From Ignavibacteriaceae bacterium (GTDB taxonomy: Bacteria > Bacteroidota > Ignavibacteria > Ignavibacteriales > Ignavibacteriaceae): a stretch of DNA of 17,567 nt. Location: positions 1-17,567 of the forward strand of contig JANWIS010000031.1 in the NCBI GenBank assembly GCA_025449775.1. Direction: 5' to 3'. The stretch's first letter is position 1. The number at the start of each line of letters is the position of its first letter. The notes under the pieces are model-generated. The model saw only the letters and a program-made list of their open reading frames with translations. It was not told the origin of the DNA and searched no databases. Below are positions 15,492-17,567 of this stretch, piece after piece. The position numbers and the translations under genes are program-made.

Positions 15492-17477
15492 TCAATCAAA
15501 ATATAGATTCTGATAATCTTCTCTTAATTTTTCAAAAATTCTTTGATGTTCGGCTTCCTTTCCTGTCAACTCTTTTAAACCATCTTTAGCCTTTTCTCTC
15601 AAAAGACTCCTATCAAATTTACTGTTATCAAGTTTTGGAATTTCATCAAGGAAAAAAAGTTCATCGGGTTTTGCAACATTGCCTATTTTTTCCGCAACAT
15701 AATTTCTTAATTCTTCTTTTAAAAGCGGAGTTCCCGCGGTATTATCTAATGTCACGAAGGCAACTATTGCGTTTTCAATTATCTCGTCAGCTCTTTTAAC
15801 AATTACAGTTTCTTTCACGGCAGGATGAGATAAAAGAACTTTCTCGATCTCTGAGCCTCCGACTCTATTTCCTGCAGCTTTTATTACATCATCAACTCTA
15901 CCTAGAATTTTTATAAAACCAAATTCTTCGTGGATTGCAGCATCACCTGTAAAATAATTTCCTTTAAACTGTTTCCAGCAATTTAAATCCGCTGCAGCTT
16001 TTTCATCCTTCTCTGTTGTAAACATCGATGGCCAGCTGTCTTTAACAATTAAATATCCTCCTTCACCTTCTTTAACTGAATTACCTTCGAGATCAACAAT
16101 ATCAATTTCAATTCCCGGGAAAGGACAGCTTGTGTAACCGGGTTTCATTTCATTGGCCCCGGGTAACGGAGAAATTAAGATCGCACCGGTTTCTGTTTGC
16201 ATCCAGGTATCAACAAGCGGGCATCTTCCTTTACCGATGTTTTCATATAACCACGTCCATGTTTCTGATTTTATTGTTTCTCCTTTTACTCCAAGTAATC
16301 TTAAACTTGAAATATCATGTTTAGAAACCCAATCGTTGCCAAGTTTCATTAATGCACGTACTGTTGTTGGATTCAGGTAAAGAATATTAATGCGGTACTT
16401 AGAAATTAATTGCCAGTACCTGTCAGGCTCAGGATAAATCGGTACTCCTTCATACAAGAATGAAGTTATACCATTCAATAGCGGACCATAAACAGAATAT
16501 GTGTGTCCTGAAATCCACCCAATATCTGAAGCTGACCATATTATATCATTTCCTTTAACATCAAAAATCCATTTGGAAGTAAGATATGTCTGAACCATGT
16601 ATCCGCCTGTTGAATGAAGAATGTTTATCAAGTCTCCTTTCGGTCCGTTTGTGAACATGCTGAACAAAGGATGCTGAGAAAGATTTTGAACTGCTTCGCA
16701 ATCCTCAGTCTCTTTTTCAATTTCATCATTCCAGATAATATCTATTTCAGGATTAATTTTTATTTCTGCCTCTTTTGATCTCAGGTACAAAATAACTTTT
16801 TCCGTTGTTGAAGAATTTTCAAGAGCGACATCAACTTTATTTTTGAGATTAATTTTGTTGCCTTTCTTCTGAACAAAATCCTGCGTGATAATAAATTTAC
16901 ATTGAAGGGAATTTATTCTTTGAGCAAGTGCATTACTGCTAAGCTCACTATAAACTACAGAATGAATCGCACCAATCCTGCTGCATGCAAGCATGGCTAT
17001 TACAGCTTCCGGAATATTTCCCATATAAATAATTACATATTCTCCCTGCTTCACCCCAATTTTCTTCAGCAGGTTTGAAAATTTACAAACATGAGTGAAC
17101 AGCAGCTGGTAAGTCAGCACTCTGCTTTCACCGGATTCGCTTTCCCAGATTATTGCTGCTTTGTTTCTTTTTTCGGTAGGTAAATGTCTGTCAAGACAAT
17201 TGTAGCTTAAATTCGTTTTCCCATCAACAAACCATTTTGAGCTGAAAGCATTTCCTGTTTTAACTTCTTTCCACAGATTAAACCAGTGGAGTTCTTTTGC
17301 TTCGGCACTCCAAAATCTTTCTTTATCAGAGATTGAGAATGCATAAACATTTTTATACTGGTTAAAAGCAGAATAGTGTGCATCGTCTTTAAACTTTTCT
17401 GATGCCCGGTAAACTGGTTCTTCGCTTTTATTAAGGACGGGGAGAACCCCATTTATTTGTTCGGGATAGCCTGACAT
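15492..17477 (-). CDS. Acetyl-CoA synthetase-like acyl-CoA ligase with altered active site
   Basis: A 661-residue member of the AMP-forming acyl-CoA/acetyl-CoA synthetase family, close to full length for Acs (about 650). Acs hallmarks are KWFVDGKTNLSYNCLDRHL (81-99), HSTGGYMVQTYLTSKWIFD (288-306), DIGWISGHTYSVYGPL (318-333), DTWMQTETG (423-431), YFTGD (508-512), GRVDDVIKAAGNR (526-538) and the A10-type lysine Lys620 (PKLDNSK). Acs activates a short carboxylate with ATP and then transfers it to CoA. Several key positions differ here. The phosphate-binding loop TSGSTGKPKG is TNGPKGDLIN (276-285), the pocket Trp is Met426, GEP is GET (399-401) and VVFGGFS is VVYSELS (174-180). A changed substrate or reduced activity is possible. 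A weak ribosome site (AGGAT) precedes the ATG. It is unrelated to the secreted cargo downstream. Confidence 0.85.
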   Translation of the reverse strand: MSGYPEQINGVLPVLNKSEEPVYRASEKFKDDAHYSAFNQYKNVYAFSISDKERFWSAEAKELHWFNLWKEVKTGNAFSSKWFVDGKTNLSYNCLDRHLPTEKRNKAAIIWESESGESRVLTYQLLFTHVCKFSNLLKKIGVKQGEYVIIYMGNIPEAVIAMLACSRIGAIHSVVYSELSSNALAQRINSLQCKFIITQDFVQKKGNKINLKNKVDVALENSSTTEKVILYLRSKEAEIKINPEIDIIWNDEIEKETEDCEAVQNLSQHPLFSMFTNGPKGDLINILHSTGGYMVQTYLTSKWIFDVKGNDIIWSASDIGWISGHTYSVYGPLLNGITSFLYEGVPIYPEPDRYWQLISKYRINILYLNPTTVRALMKLGNDWVSKHDISSLRLLGVKGETIKSETWTWLYENIGKGRCPLVDTWMQTETGAILISPLPGANEMKPGYTSCPFPGIEIDIVDLEGNSVKEGEGGYLIVKDSWPSMFTTEKDEKAAADLNCWKQFKGNYFTGDAAIHEEFGFIKILGRVDDVIKAAGNRVGGSEIEKVLLSHPAVKETVIVKRADEIIENAIVAFVTLDNTAGTPLLKEELRNYVAEKIGNVAKPDELFFLDEIPKLDNSKFDRSLLREKAKDGLKELTGKEAEHQRIFEKLREDYQNLYFD

Positions 17478-17567
17478 TAATCCTGTAAATTTGATTCTTG
17501 AACACGCATTGATAAGTTAGATATTGTGCAGTGTAAATGCAATCAAAGAAAAATCAGTTTTTTAAAA

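Overview
The window is AT-rich bacterial DNA. It most resembles a free-living member of the Ignavibacteriota/Chlorobi-Bacteroidota group. The main reason is that six proteins end in the same kind of roughly 80-residue C-terminal domain (YPNPFNPST, then a DxLGxE/D-type strand, then K-M-[IVL]-L-[MKLR]-[KR]), which is the type A sorting domain for type IX secretion (T9SS). Several genes have good Shine-Dalgarno sites, which fits Ignavibacteria better than typical Bacteroidetes. The lineage is inferred from protein style only; no marker gene is present.

Layout. A small outer-membrane beta-barrel-like gene (45-500, +) converges on everything else, which is all on the minus strand. A strong bidirectional hairpin (513-539) separates the two directions. 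Reading on the minus strand from the right: an acetyl-CoA-synthetase-like enzyme with an altered active site (17477-15492). Next is a possible three-gene operon: a secreted cupredoxin with a T9SS domain (15345-14713), an Asp-box beta-propeller with a T9SS domain (14670-13420) and an NTF2/SnoaL-like small protein (13364-12996). After a 379-base gap come three tandem paralogues of 1048-1069 residues (12616-9434, 9307-6161, 6069-2860). Last is a tight pair: an S74-type 'chaperone of endosialidase' protein with 17-residue head repeats (2533-1340), followed 17 bases later by a small T9SS-domain protein (1322-561).

The region reads as an island of exported or surface proteins. The T9SS machinery itself is not here. 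The three giant paralogues are the most striking content. Each has a signal peptide, seven regularly spaced FG-GAP-type Asp-rich loops (a predicted seven-bladed propeller), a roughly 320-residue all-beta middle region that I do not recognise, a CARDB-like Ig domain and a T9SS domain. The outer two are close relatives. The middle one is strongly diverged in its body but has nearly the same C-terminal domain. A 3' module (end of the sorting domain plus hairpin) is also shared at DNA level between two otherwise unrelated genes (561-1322 and 2860-6069), which suggests that 3' ends are copied or homogenised between cargo genes.

I saw no tRNA, rRNA, CRISPR array, insertion sequence or transposase.
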